Part shown: piece after piece, positions 44,013 to 52,698 of the stretch
Numbering within the stretch: position 1 is the first letter of the stretch
Layout: every line of letters starts with the position of its first letter
Assembly (NCBI GenBank): GCA_024234815.1
Contig: JACKNO010000002.1
Coordinates: 372,001 to 436,000, forward strand
Length of the DNA stretch: 64,000 nt
DNA from: Pseudomonadales bacterium
GTDB taxonomy: Bacteria; Pseudomonadota; Gammaproteobacteria; Pseudomonadales; Halieaceae
Direction of reading: 5' to 3'
Notes under the pieces: generated by a model
Database searches by the model: none
What the model was told of the DNA's origin: nothing
Seen by the model: the letters and a program-made list of their open reading frames with translations, nothing else
Position numbers and translations under genes: made by a program

Positions 44013-44489
44013 TCAGCCAAGGGCGCGCGCGAGATAGTCCATATCGGCCCGGTAGCCGTCCAGGGCCTGGCTCACAGAGAATTTCTCTATCCTGCCCCCA
44101 ATCAGCGGAACTTTGGCCTTGGCGTGTGGCTCCACCTGGTAACAGCAGCCTGCATCCGTCGCAAACAGCTCTATCTCGGCGGAAACCGAGACGGGCTGCC
44201 CTTTGATATCGACTTCCTGGATACACAGCCAGCCGCTGTCATCGTCGTTGGGGCGCCAGGTATCGGTCACCTGGATGGTTTGCACCGGATCGAAGAGACG
44301 GGCCAGAAAAGCCGGGATGTCGCGGCGCACTTTCCTGTCGGACACCAGAACCGTCACCTCCCCCCGCCGCTTTACCTTACAGCGCGACTCCAGGTCACCC
44401 AGGGCAAGGCTGCGCTGAACGATGAAGTCCGGATCGGTCAACAGTTCGAACACATCTTCCACCGCACAATCAAACTCGAATTCAGTCAT
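44013..44489 (-). CDS. DUF2505 (START-like) protein
   Basis: 158 residues. The sequence (EFEFDCAVEDVFELLTDPDF start, later RDIPAFLARLFDPVQTIQVTDTW and a final KFSVSQALDGYRADMDYLA) fits DUF2505, a START/SRPBCC-type lipid-binding fold of unknown function common in actinobacteria and some proteobacteria. It lies 205 bases upstream of the patatin start on the same strand. Soluble, no signal peptide. Confidence 0.72.
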   Translation of the reverse strand: MTEFEFDCAVEDVFELLTDPDFIVQRSLALGDLESRCKVKRRGEVTVLVSDRKVRRDIPAFLARLFDPVQTIQVTDTWRPNDDDSGWLCIQEVDIKGQPVSVSAEIELFATDAGCCYQVEPHAKAKVPLIGGRIEKFSVSQALDGYRADMDYLARALG

Positions 44490-44612
44490 GAATCTTAAGC
44501 TCCAAGGTCATTTTGCAGGTCCTGTCGCATCGTCGCCGATGCACGGTCGCAGCCGCCGCGACCGGGCTATTGGCTCCGGGCAGGCCCCGGCTGGCCGGTC
44601 ATTCCGGTACCA

Positions 44613-44652
44613 GCCAGTTTACTTCATCGTCGGGAAAATGGCGTAAACTGGC
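44613..44652. promoter_or_regulatory. 10-base inverted repeat upstream of the crotonase gene
   Basis: GCCAGTTTAC (44613-44622) and GTAAACTGGC (44643-44652) are perfect reverse complements, 30 bases centre to centre, about three helical turns. They lie 39-78 bases upstream of the enoyl-CoA hydratase gene. Suggests an operator for a dimeric or tetrameric repressor. Confidence 0.55.
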
Positions 44653-44690
44653 CAATCACACACCGTATCAGGCTGCGCAGGAAAATACCG

Positions 44691-45479
44691 ATGTCAGAAG
44701 AACTGGAAGTTTCACTCTCCGCCGAGGGCGTGCTCAACATTACGATGAACCGGCCCCAGGTCCACAACGCCTTCGATGACAAGCAGATTGCGCGCTTTAT
44801 CGCCGCCCTGGACGAAGCCGGTGCAAACCCCTCGGTGCGGGTGGTGGTCATCGCCGGCCACGGCAGGAGCTTTTCCGCAGGCGGCGACATCAACTACATG
44901 CGCCGAATGGGCAGCAATACCTACCAGGAAAACCTCGCCGACGGGGGACAGTTGGCGCGCCTGATGAAAACCCTGAACTCCCTGCCCAAGCCCACCATTG
45001 CCCGCGTCCAGGGGGCTGCCATGGGGGGCGGTGTCGGCCTGGTCAGTTGTTGCGATTTCGCCATCGGCACCCCCTCGACCCGGCTCGCCCTCAGCGAAGT
45101 GAAACTGGGTATGGTGCCCGCTACTATCAGCCCGTATGTGGTCATGACCATTGGCGAGAAGGCAGCCCGCAGGCTGTTCATGAGCGGCCAGCCAGTGCTG
45201 GGGGAGGAAGCCTGCAGACTCGGTTTTCTCAGTGCCGTCGTCGAGGAGGATCAGCTGGACACGGCCGTGACAGCGCTGGCACAGAACCTGCTGAAAAATG
45301 CCCCCGCAGCGGTGGGTCGGTCCAAGCAACTGGCGATGGATGTGGCGGCCAGCGCGATCAACGACGATTTGATCGCGGCCACCATCAAAGTGATTGCGGA
45401 TGTCCGCGATTCGGACGAGGGCCGCGAAGGCCTCAGCGCCTTCCTGGAAAAGCGTGCTCCCGCCTGGCAGCAGGACTGA
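44691..45479 (+). CDS. Enoyl-CoA hydratase-family protein, methylglutaconyl/carboxygeranoyl-CoA hydratase-like
   Basis: 262 residues. Crotonase fold: oxyanion loop GGGVGLVSCCD (112-122), and E136 in LSEVKLGMVPATISPYV occupies one catalytic glutamate; the other position is G116. The CCD and ISPYV pattern is typical of the AtuE/LiuC-type hydratases of leucine/isoprenoid degradation. Controlled, probably, by the upstream inverted repeat. The substrate assignment is suggestive only; all that is firm is the crotonase family. Converges with an unknown 375-residue protein gene, stop codons 6 bases apart. Confidence 0.86.
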   Translation: MSEELEVSLSAEGVLNITMNRPQVHNAFDDKQIARFIAALDEAGANPSVRVVVIAGHGRSFSAGGDINYMRRMGSNTYQENLADGGQLARLMKTLNSLPKPTIARVQGAAMGGGVGLVSCCDFAIGTPSTRLALSEVKLGMVPATISPYVVMTIGEKAARRLFMSGQPVLGEEACRLGFLSAVVEEDQLDTAVTALAQNLLKNAPAAVGRSKQLAMDVAASAINDDLIAATIKVIADVRDSDEGREGLSAFLEKRAPAWQQD

Positions 45480-45482
45480 GCG

Positions 45483-46610
45483 CTAGCTGGCGCCGTCAAA
45501 CCAGTCGGCGAATCCCAGGGTGGTCGATGGACCGATATGCAGTTGCTCCAGTACCCCGTGGCCTACCCGATCGCCGCAGGTGGCTTTTACTACTTGCTGC
45601 ACATGGATATTTTCCAGGGCCAGGGGGTCCAGCTCGCTGTCTGTCCAGCTCTCCCCGGCAATGGCCAGTTCGCCCTGCCACTTGCCGTGTCCCCAGACCG
45701 GGTGCTGATAGCCCAGCCCCTTCATCCGATGCACCAGCACCGGCTCGAGGGTAACTTCCATGACCTCTCCCGAGCGGTCCTGCATGGTGATCACCGCCGA
45801 GGCGGCGCGCCGGGTACCGGGCAGCATGGTGAGCTTGTGAGCCACCTGGCCCTGCCAGGTGTAGCTGCCGGGATCGTTGGTGCCGGGAATATCTTCCATC
45901 TTTGAGTAGCGGGGCAGGAAGCACTGGTCAGTATGCCACTGGTTACCGGCGCCATCCTCAAACCAGCCGGCCAGGCTGCACTCATGCTCCCAGTGAATCG
46001 GCATCCAGTTGAAGTGAATCGCCTGGAACTCCGCCAGCGGCGCGCCGCCACCATAGGGTTCACCGACCGGGCGAATACCCCAGGAGCGGTCCTTGAGACC
46101 GAAGGTCGAGTGCCCGTCCACCTTCAGCTTTTTGCCGTCGTAGCGAATCCAGCCTTCCCAGGTGCCGAACTGATCGAGCCGGGTGACATCCATAATCACG
46201 TGACGCTGGTTGCGCAGAGTCTGGCGCCCCTCTTCGATGCAGGCGGTATGGGGCGTGAATACCAGGTCACATTCGATCCCGGTGTCGTTGGCTTCAATTA
46301 CTACGCGGTGCCGCCCCATGGGCTCCAGGATATGCAGGGCGAATGGCCCGACACTCGTATCGGTGGGCTCCAGCGGGGCACGCCGGGAACCGTGAAACGC
46401 GTACTGGCGACCGTCTATCGCCAGGCTCAGGGCGCAATCGAGTACGCCGAGATTGGGATAGCGACCGAGGCCAACACCAAAGTAGAAACTGCCATCGCGA
46501 GCGTGACCGTTGTACCAGAAACGATCGTAGGTATTGCGATCGCTGCTAACCGTATGAAATACCGGTTCCGCGCTCTGGTGAATAGGATAGTCGTCAAATT
46601 TGGATAGCAT
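45483..46610 (-). CDS. DUF7064/CrtC-lipocalin-like protein, function unknown
   Basis: 375 residues from ATG 46610; the frame to 46697 lacks support. No signal peptide or membrane helix. Rich in beta-strand-like, tryptophan-containing text (DRSWGIRPVGEP, IHWEHECSLAGWFEDG, GHGKWQGELAIAGESW) that recalls the double-lipocalin fold of carotenoid 1,2-hydratase CrtC/AttH and proteins annotated DUF7064. It may bind a hydrophobic ligand. It is flanked by two crotonase-type genes, one divergent upstream and one convergent, again in a lipid/CoA context. No function is claimed. Confidence 0.62.
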   Translation of the reverse strand: MLSKFDDYPIHQSAEPVFHTVSSDRNTYDRFWYNGHARDGSFYFGVGLGRYPNLGVLDCALSLAIDGRQYAFHGSRRAPLEPTDTSVGPFALHILEPMGRHRVVIEANDTGIECDLVFTPHTACIEEGRQTLRNQRHVIMDVTRLDQFGTWEGWIRYDGKKLKVDGHSTFGLKDRSWGIRPVGEPYGGGAPLAEFQAIHFNWMPIHWEHECSLAGWFEDGAGNQWHTDQCFLPRYSKMEDIPGTNDPGSYTWQGQVAHKLTMLPGTRRAASAVITMQDRSGEVMEVTLEPVLVHRMKGLGYQHPVWGHGKWQGELAIAGESWTDSELDPLALENIHVQQVVKATCGDRVGHGVLEQLHIGPSTTLGFADWFDGAS

Positions 46611-46762
46611 CGTGGCTGGTCTCCCCTTGTTGGCCGGGGTGCTAGCATGAACCACCGCGCCGGCGGCAACAAGGCGAGGCGTGCAATCGCCACGCACGCG
46701 TACAGCAAATCAAACCCGCGGGGACACGGCCGACCGGCAGCTGCCAGTCTGCTGCCGTGCGC

Positions 46763-47548
46763 TCAGCCGCGGGTGAACTTACCCGGTCTGCGCTCGGTGA
46801 CCGCCCTGACGCCCTCGGCGTGATCAAGGGTCGCGGCAAGACGCTGCTGTTCGGCCAGTTCACGCTGTAACTGCTGTTCCACCGCGTCGGCGAGGCCGCT
46901 ACGCAGCGTCTCTCGCGTTGATTCCACCGCCAGTGGCGCCGCCGCGGCAATATCAGCCGCCAGCGAAATGGCCTCCTCCCGCAGGAGTTCCTCCGTGGTC
47001 AAGACATCGGCGAGCCCCATGTCCAGCGCTTCCTCGGGGCCGATGCGATGCCCGGTATAGAGCATCAGGCTCGCGGCCTGGTTGCCGATGATACGCGGCA
47101 GCGTATGGCTGATGCCGAAGCCCGCGTGTACGCCCAGGTGGACGAAATTCGCTGAAAAACAACTGTGCTCGCAGGCGACACGAAAATCCGCTACCAGCGC
47201 CAGCCCCAGCCCACCGCCTATGGCCGGACCCTGGATCGCAGCCACGATGGGTTTGCGGGTGCGAAATAATCGCACCGCATGGCGGTACAATTCAGCCGCT
47301 CCCCGGTCGGGGTCGCCCGCGAACAGGTTGCGGTTGGACTCCGCCTTGAAATCCGCTCCCGCCGAGAATGCCCGGCCCTGCGCCGCCAGCACTACCGCAC
47401 GGCAGTCGACATCCTGGTCCAGGGATTCGAAGGCATCCGCAACACTGCCGATCAGGGCGGCATCGAAGAAGTTGTAGGGGGGCCGCTGCATTTCCACCAC
47501 AGTCACATGGCCCAGCGTTTGCAACTCAACATCGCCAAATCGTTTCAT
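46763..47548 (-). CDS. Crotonase-family protein lacking both hydratase glutamates
   Basis: 261 residues from ATG 47548; the open frame to 47737 is unsupported. Oxyanion loop GGGLGLA (111-117) is intact, but the positions of the two hydratase glutamates are G115 and N134 (in SANFVHLGV). Without either, it is unlikely to be a simple enoyl-CoA hydratase; it could be an isomerase, hydrolase, dehalogenase-like or other crotonase. Opening ELQTLGHVTVVEMQRPPYNFFD is family-typical. A TATAAT -10 and an operator-like palindrome precede it. Confidence 0.82.
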   Translation of the reverse strand: MKRFGDVELQTLGHVTVVEMQRPPYNFFDAALIGSVADAFESLDQDVDCRAVVLAAQGRAFSAGADFKAESNRNLFAGDPDRGAAELYRHAVRLFRTRKPIVAAIQGPAIGGGLGLALVADFRVACEHSCFSANFVHLGVHAGFGISHTLPRIIGNQAASLMLYTGHRIGPEEALDMGLADVLTTEELLREEAISLAADIAAAAPLAVESTRETLRSGLADAVEQQLQRELAEQQRLAATLDHAEGVRAVTERRPGKFTRG

Positions 47549-47582
47549 AGGAGTCCGGGGGCAGGTAATGGCTTGTGGCGCT

Positions 47583-47588
47583 ATTATA
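47583..47588 (-). promoter_or_regulatory. -10 element of the crotonase gene
   Basis: Consensus TATAAT on the minus strand, 35 bases before the ATG. No good -35 at 16-18 bases, suggesting activator dependence. Confidence 0.5.
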
Positions 47589-47590
47589 GG

Positions 47591-47607
47591 CACAGCTTGA
47601 GACTGTG
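47591..47607. promoter_or_regulatory. Operator-like palindrome in the crotonase promoter spacer
   Basis: CACAG-N7-CTGTG, a 5+5 inverted repeat located between the -10 and the expected -35, where a repressor would block polymerase. Confidence 0.4.
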
Positions 47608-47867
47608 ATCGCGAAAAATAGGGCCCTTTGACGGAAATGTGCGCGATATATGGCAGGGATTCGCGGGCCAATCTGGTGGAAATTTGCAGGAGGCATGGCG
47701 CCGGCGGACCCGGTAGCGGATAATACGCCCTCTTCAAACTACCCGGTCACTCCAGCGATGCCGCATCTCTCCCCGGCCACCTGTATGGTCCGCAGCCCCC
47801 GCTGCAACCGCGGCTACCCGGCAATCAGCGGGCCCGATACAGTTTGCGCCCGGGCCAGGTGGCAGCT

Positions 47868-48494
47868 GTGATCGAAACGGCCGCGCTGTCCATGGCCACC
47901 TTCTTCGCCACGATAGGCCCGCTGGACGTCGCTGCGATATTCGCGGCCCTGACGGCGAACTCGAGCCGCCAGCACCGGCGCTCAATGGCGCTTCGCGGTA
48001 CGCTGATCGCCACCTTTGTGCTGGTGCTGTTCGCCCTGGTGGGCGAAGTGGTACTGGGGAGCCTCGGCATCTCGCTGGCGGCATTGCGCACCGCGGGCGG
48101 TATCCTCCTGCTGCTGATCGCCATAGAAATGGTATTCGCGCGCACCACCGGCGGCACATCCACCACGGACGAGGAGGAGCAGGAAGCAATTTTAAAACAG
48201 GATATTTCGGTATTCCCTATTGCCACCCCACTCATAGCCGGCCCGGGCGCCATGGGCGCCGCCATTCTGTTGATGGCCGATGCAGAGGGCGACCTGGAGC
48301 TGCAGGCCGTGGTGCTGGGGTCGCTGCTGGCGATACTGCTGTTCACCTATATCGGAATGCTGTTGGCGGGTCGCATCCAGCGACTCCTGGGAGTTATCGG
48401 CATGCACGTGATAACCCGGGTTATGGGCGTGTTGCTGGCGGCGCTGGCAGTGCAGTTCATCTTCGACGGTATCGCCCAGAGCGGCCTGGTCTAG
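47868..48494 (+). CDS. MarC/UPF0056 family integral membrane protein
   Basis: 208 residues from a GTG at 47868 with AGGTGG 5-6 bases upstream; a TTG at 47844 is possible. Six hydrophobic helices; the first contains FFATIGPLDVAAIFAAL (MarC members usually read LFxxxDPxGxxPxF), and ISVFPIATPLIAGPGAMGAAILL is diagnostic of the family. Function unknown; MarC was wrongly linked to multiple antibiotic resistance. A charged cytoplasmic loop (STTDEEEQEAILKQD) divides the two halves. Confidence 0.88.
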   Translation: MIETAALSMATFFATIGPLDVAAIFAALTANSSRQHRRSMALRGTLIATFVLVLFALVGEVVLGSLGISLAALRTAGGILLLLIAIEMVFARTTGGTSTTDEEEQEAILKQDISVFPIATPLIAGPGAMGAAILLMADAEGDLELQAVVLGSLLAILLFTYIGMLLAGRIQRLLGVIGMHVITRVMGVLLAALAVQFIFDGIAQSGLV

Positions 48495-48559
48495 GCGTTG
48501 CTGTACCGGCTGTCCTCGCGGGAGTAGAATAACTCTCTACCAAAAATCAAGGATATAAC

Positions 48560-49192
48560 GTGTCCAGACTCTTCGTTTGTTTTGCTTTGCTGACTTTCTG
48601 CCTGCCCTCGCTGGCAACGGATGTCACGCTCCTCACCGGCTACCAGTTCAACTCCAACTTTGAGATTGTTTCGGCAAACAATCTGCCGGCCAATACCAAT
48701 CCAAGTACGGGGGAGCCGGGAGATGATGTCGAGCTGGAGGATGGCGCCGCCTTCAGCCTGGCCGTTGATTTTGTCTTCGAAAACCAGCAAACCAAGCGTA
48801 TCGGTTTCTATGTCTCCTATGAACAAACCGAGTTCGACAACAATGCCGGCCTGACTGACAGGGACATGGACATCACCCACCTGCATTTCACCGCCATGAG
48901 CTATTACCCCAGCGGCAATATGGAGCCCTTTGTCCTGGCGGGCCTGGGCGCAGGGTTTTTCGCGCCGAAAGATCCCACCCTGGATGACGAGACCAAGTTC
49001 TCCGCGCAAATTGGCGCCGGCACCAACTACCGATTCAGTGACACCCTGCTGCTGCGCATGGACGTGCGCTGGCTGGCGACCTTTTTCGACAGCAGTGGCG
49101 CCGCGTTCTGCAGTGGCGGCTGCGTCATCGCGGTGAGTTCAGATACCTACAGCCAGGTACAGGCGAACATAGGCCTGATGTATCGCTTCTGA
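48560..49192 (+). CDS. Outer-membrane beta-barrel protein (OmpA/OmpW-like size)
   Basis: 210 residues from a GTG with AAGGA 7 bases upstream. Signal peptide (1-19, ending SLA), then about eight amphipathic beta strands (GFYVSYEQTEF, LHFTAMSYYP, PFVLAGLGAGFFAP, AQIGAGTNYRFSDTLLLRMDVRW in pieces) ending YRF, with a C-terminal phenylalanine for BAM recognition. It is a small outer-membrane barrel of unknown role. The next gene on the strand is a glycosyltransferase, 41 bases later. Confidence 0.75.
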   Translation: MSRLFVCFALLTFCLPSLATDVTLLTGYQFNSNFEIVSANNLPANTNPSTGEPGDDVELEDGAAFSLAVDFVFENQQTKRIGFYVSYEQTEFDNNAGLTDRDMDITHLHFTAMSYYPSGNMEPFVLAGLGAGFFAPKDPTLDDETKFSAQIGAGTNYRFSDTLLLRMDVRWLATFFDSSGAAFCSGGCVIAVSSDTYSQVQANIGLMYRF

Positions 49193-49233
49193 CCGCTGCC
49201 AGGAACGAACTCAGGGTGCGAACCGGGACTGAC

Positions 49234-50250
49234 ATGAAACTGATCATCCAGATTCCCTGTCTCAACGAAGAGCACACCCTGCCCGCCACGCTGGCGGACC
49301 TGCCACGGCAGATAGACGGCATCGACTGCATCGAGATACTGGTCATCGACGATGGCAGCGATGACCGCACCACTGAAGTCGCGCGCTCCCTCGGCGTGCA
49401 CCACATCGTCCGGCATTCCAGCAATTGCGGACTGGGGCGGGCTTTCAGGTCCGGACTCGACCGCGCCCTCAAGGAGGGTGCGGATATCATCGTGAACACT
49501 GACGGTGACGGCCAGTACAGCGGCGCCTGCATCGCCGACCTGGTGAAACCGGTACTCGAAGGGCGGGCCGACATTGTTATCGGTGACCGCAGGACGGCGA
49601 ACAACCCGGAATTCGGCGCGGTCAAAAAACTTCTGCAACGACTGGGCAGTTACGTGGTGCGCACCCTGTCCGGCGTGGCGGTACACGATGCCGTTTCCGG
49701 ATTTCGAGCCATATCCGCGAAGGCGGCACTGCGCCTGAACGTCCTGTCCACATTCAGCTATACGGTGGAGATGATTATCCAGGCCGGGAACAAGCAGATG
49801 AGGGTTGCGAGCGTCCCGGTGGACACAAATCCGGCGACCAGGGAATCGCGCCTGTTTCGCAACATCCCGCAGTTTGTCAGCAGGCAATTGGTCGGTATGC
49901 TGCGAATGTACGCCATGTATCGACCCATGCGGTTCTTCTTCTACCTGGGCAGCCTGCTGAGTGCCATCGGGATAATTCCGGTAGTGCGATTTCTACTGGC
50001 ATACTCGGCTGGCGAGGGCGATGGTCACATCCAGTCACTGGTGCTGGGCGGAGCGTTCCTGACCATGGGGTTTATGGTTTTTGTCAGCGGTCTGCTATCG
50101 GACCTGATTTCGCAAAACCGCCAACTCGCGGAAATAACCCTGGAAAAAGTGCGCGCCATGGAATTGGAGCGCATCCGCAACACCGCCAGCCTGGAGCAGG
50201 CGGCGCTCGCCAGGGCTTCGGACCCGGGGCGAGGCACGGAACAACCGTAG
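49234..50250 (+). CDS. Family 2 glycosyltransferase, dolichol-phosphate-mannose-synthase-like, with two C-terminal helices
   Basis: 338 residues from ATG 49234. GT-A fold with IIQIPCLNEEHTL start, IDDGSDD (38-44) and the metal-binding DGDGQYSG motif, then two C-terminal membrane helices (about 225-285). Such enzymes move a sugar from a nucleotide donor to a polyprenyl phosphate at the cytoplasmic face. The convergent genes on the other strand encode a DUF354 glycosyltransferase-like protein and a GT-C-like membrane protein, so the group probably modifies a surface glycan or lipid. Stop codons of the two transcripts are 4 bases apart. Confidence 0.88.
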   Translation: MKLIIQIPCLNEEHTLPATLADLPRQIDGIDCIEILVIDDGSDDRTTEVARSLGVHHIVRHSSNCGLGRAFRSGLDRALKEGADIIVNTDGDGQYSGACIADLVKPVLEGRADIVIGDRRTANNPEFGAVKKLLQRLGSYVVRTLSGVAVHDAVSGFRAISAKAALRLNVLSTFSYTVEMIIQAGNKQMRVASVPVDTNPATRESRLFRNIPQFVSRQLVGMLRMYAMYRPMRFFFYLGSLLSAIGIIPVVRFLLAYSAGEGDGHIQSLVLGGAFLTMGFMVFVSGLLSDLISQNRQLAEITLEKVRAMELERIRNTASLEQAALARASDPGRGTEQP

Positions 50251-50254
50251 CGGA

Positions 50255-51289
50255 TCAACTCACCGCAGAAGAGTGGCTGAGAACTTCCCGGGCGATGTAC
50301 CGGGCAAGATTGACCTTGCCCTCCAGGTAATTCGCAAGGCGCCCGGCCCACTGCCCAGGATCCAGCGCCGCGGTTTCCGCGACAGCGCGACACAGCGATT
50401 CACTATCCACCGCGGGCAATTTCCACAACAGTCCATACTCCGCCAGTTCGTCTGTGTAGCAGCGCCGGTCATTCGCCGCGTATATCGCCGGCACCCCGAG
50501 CAGCACAGCCTCCCCGGCCATGGTCGCGCTCTCCCCGATATAACAATTGCAACTGGCCAAGAGGTGATGCACCTGCGCCACCGGACCGCGGTAGCGGTAA
50601 CATTCGAGCTCAGGTGGCAGCGGCAACTCGGAGGATATGTGGACCCTGCCCCGGCTGCTGATGCTGTCTACAAAGCCTTGCAGGGTGTCCGCGTTCCAAC
50701 CGCCGCGGCCAATGTCGTGATTGGCTTGCCAGCCCACCAGGCGCAGAAAGTAATTTGGCATCCCTTCCGCCAGGCCGGCGGCGAGCGCCACCCCGCGGTC
50801 CGGCACAAAGTTCTCCGGATGGAGATAGGAGAAATCCTTGGTTCCGGGAAAGCGGGTGGTCCTGCCCCTGGCAACGGGCCCGTCGTAGGATTCCGGAACA
50901 TAGAGGCGACTGATAAAGGGCAGCGTGAGCTTGTGCTGCAGGGGCGCCCGTTCGGTATCGTAGAAACTGATGGCAGGTATGCTCATCAACCTGCCCACGT
51001 GGGAGATCGCCACACCGCCAAACCCGCACATGACATCCGGCCGAAACTTCCTCGCGACTCGCCAAAGGGCCACGTCACGCTGTGCCAATTCCATCCCGAG
51101 CGTCAGCAGCCTGGAGCCGGCGCTGGAAATAACATGGTGTTCAATCGCGAAGGCGTCGAGCAGGTCGATGGTGACGTCCTTGCGCCGGCTGGCGACGAGA
51201 ATGCGGTGACCCTGGCTCTGCCAGATACGAATCGGATTCAGGAAAAAGAGCACATCCGCCGGATGCACGATTTCCACAAGAATTTTCAT
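50255..51289 (-). CDS. DUF354 (GT-B glycosyltransferase-like) protein
   Basis: 344 residues. The opening MKILVEIVHPADVLFFLNPI and the late ESATMAGEAVLLGVPAIYAAN match DUF354, related to GT-B enzymes such as UDP-N-acetylglucosamine 2-epimerase and MurG. Typical uses are in surface polysaccharide assembly. Its start overlaps the end of the upstream membrane-protein gene (51286-51289, ATGA). No donor or acceptor can be named. Confidence 0.82.
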   Translation of the reverse strand: MKILVEIVHPADVLFFLNPIRIWQSQGHRILVASRRKDVTIDLLDAFAIEHHVISSAGSRLLTLGMELAQRDVALWRVARKFRPDVMCGFGGVAISHVGRLMSIPAISFYDTERAPLQHKLTLPFISRLYVPESYDGPVARGRTTRFPGTKDFSYLHPENFVPDRGVALAAGLAEGMPNYFLRLVGWQANHDIGRGGWNADTLQGFVDSISSRGRVHISSELPLPPELECYRYRGPVAQVHHLLASCNCYIGESATMAGEAVLLGVPAIYAANDRRCYTDELAEYGLLWKLPAVDSESLCRAVAETAALDPGQWAGRLANYLEGKVNLARYIAREVLSHSSAVS

Positions 51290-52698
51290 TGGGCGCCAAC
51301 TGCCGGCATGGTATCCGGGTCACGACCCAACCCGGCACGAGCGGATACGCCATTCCAGAGTAACAGGCAGTAAAACATCAATCCGGGAACCAGGTGCAGG
51401 CTTATCCTGCCCACCGAAGTAAAACGCAGCGCGCCCAGGGAATAACGGGTAAACAGGAACAGGCTCAAGAACAGTAACACCGCGGCAAGCAGCGCGGTCG
51501 TAATTCCTCCATATGCGCCTCTCCCGAAGCTTCCCGACAGGATGCTAATCGGCAATAGCGCCAGCAGCAGATACCCCAACAGGTGCCAGTTATCCTGCAC
51601 CCAGAAACTGGCCAGCACCCCTGCCAGCGCCCCGGGACGATAGAAGAGGCGAAGCTCATCCAGTGCGTGACCGGCAATCGTGAAATCCGGCGGGATCAGG
51701 ACCAGCGCCAACACCACGGCAACAAACGTGCCATACAACACGTACAGCGCCCAACGCAGCGGCAGAAGCACCACGACCAGGGCGGGAATGAAGGTCAGCG
51801 CCCAGAAGAATCCCTCGTTTTTTATCAGCGGGCAACAAAGGGCAAATAGCAGCGCCTGCAGGGCTTGCCCTGTTTCACGCCTGAGTGACCAGTTATGAAA
51901 CGCCATGAGGGCCGCGCAATAACAGGCGCCGAGAAACAGGTCGGCATACCCCGCCAACGCCACATGCGAGCCGATCAGCGGCATGGACACCAACATATAA
52001 GTGAAGATCAGGGCGCTAAGAGCCGTGCTGCCCGCAGCCCTGGCCTGGCCATAGAAAGCGATGGCCAGTCCCGCGCAGCAGAGCAGCCAGGGCAGGTTCA
52101 TCAGGCTTTCATCCCAGCGATCCAGTGCCAGGCTCAACCAGAGCTGTAACAGCGGTATGGTGACAGGGTAGCCGGGGTGATGATCCGTGTATACGCCCTC
52201 CCCTCCCAGCCTCAACCACTGGCTCTCTTCCACGAAGGGTACGAGACCGCCAGCGTCAAACCAGACCCGGGCCTTGGTCGCCCAGTGCATGGTGGCATCC
52301 CAGGGGAACAGCGGTCGCCAGACCAGTTCCAGACCCACGCTGAGGAGTCGCAGGCCAAGCAGTACCAAAAACAGTCCTATCAACAATCTGTGCATCGCTG
52401 TCAACGCAGGCTCCGGGATTGCGACCGGCGTCGGACCCCGCCGCTTTAAACTGTTGGCCGCCACCAGCACCACTATCAATCCCGCGGCGAAAAACACGAT
52501 GACATGGAACCTGAGGCCGACACCAAAGCCGTCCAGCAGTCGCATAAGGAGTGGCAACAGTATGAGCCCAAACAGCATGCCGTTACCCGCAACCGCGGCG
52601 GCCCGGCCGGCTGTGCCGCTGCGGGTCAGGAGACTGATACAGGTCGCGCCCAGCACCAGGGGCAGCGAGAGGGCGAGCAGCAGCTTGACCAACTCCAT
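51286..52698 (-). CDS. Polytopic membrane protein, GT-C glycosyltransferase-like
   Basis: 470 residues with about 12 hydrophobic helices. An aspartate in the first large extracytoplasmic loop (PWDATMHWATKARVWFDAG, in part) and a second YTDHHPGYPV-like motif look like the catalytic side of GT-C (ArnT/PMT-type) enzymes that use polyprenyl-phosphate sugars. It could receive the product of the convergent GT2 enzyme. Flanked by, and directly abutting, another membrane-protein gene (stop 52699, start 52698) and overlapping DUF354. The GT-C call is by loop motif and topology, so tentative. Confidence 0.68.
   Translation of the reverse strand: MELVKLLLALSLPLVLGATCISLLTRSGTAGRAAAVAGNGMLFGLILLPLLMRLLDGFGVGLRFHVIVFFAAGLIVVLVAANSLKRRGPTPVAIPEPALTAMHRLLIGLFLVLLGLRLLSVGLELVWRPLFPWDATMHWATKARVWFDAGGLVPFVEESQWLRLGGEGVYTDHHPGYPVTIPLLQLWLSLALDRWDESLMNLPWLLCCAGLAIAFYGQARAAGSTALSALIFTYMLVSMPLIGSHVALAGYADLFLGACYCAALMAFHNWSLRRETGQALQALLFALCCPLIKNEGFFWALTFIPALVVVLLPLRWALYVLYGTFVAVVLALVLIPPDFTIAGHALDELRLFYRPGALAGVLASFWVQDNWHLLGYLLLALLPISILSGSFGRGAYGGITTALLAAVLLFLSLFLFTRYSLGALRFTSVGRISLHLVPGLMFYCLLLWNGVSARAGLGRDPDTMPAVGAQ

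Larger units (their letters stand above)
47549..47867. other. Intergenic region between crotonase and marC
   Basis: Contains the crotonase promoter elements listed below (47583-47607). The remaining ~250 bases hold no credible gene; the frame 47650-47871 (+) lacks a ribosome site and has non-coding composition. Confidence 0.5.

Noticed and set aside
47650..47871. 73-codon plus-strand frame upstream of marC
   Set aside because: No ribosome site; ends within marC's start; random-looking sequence.
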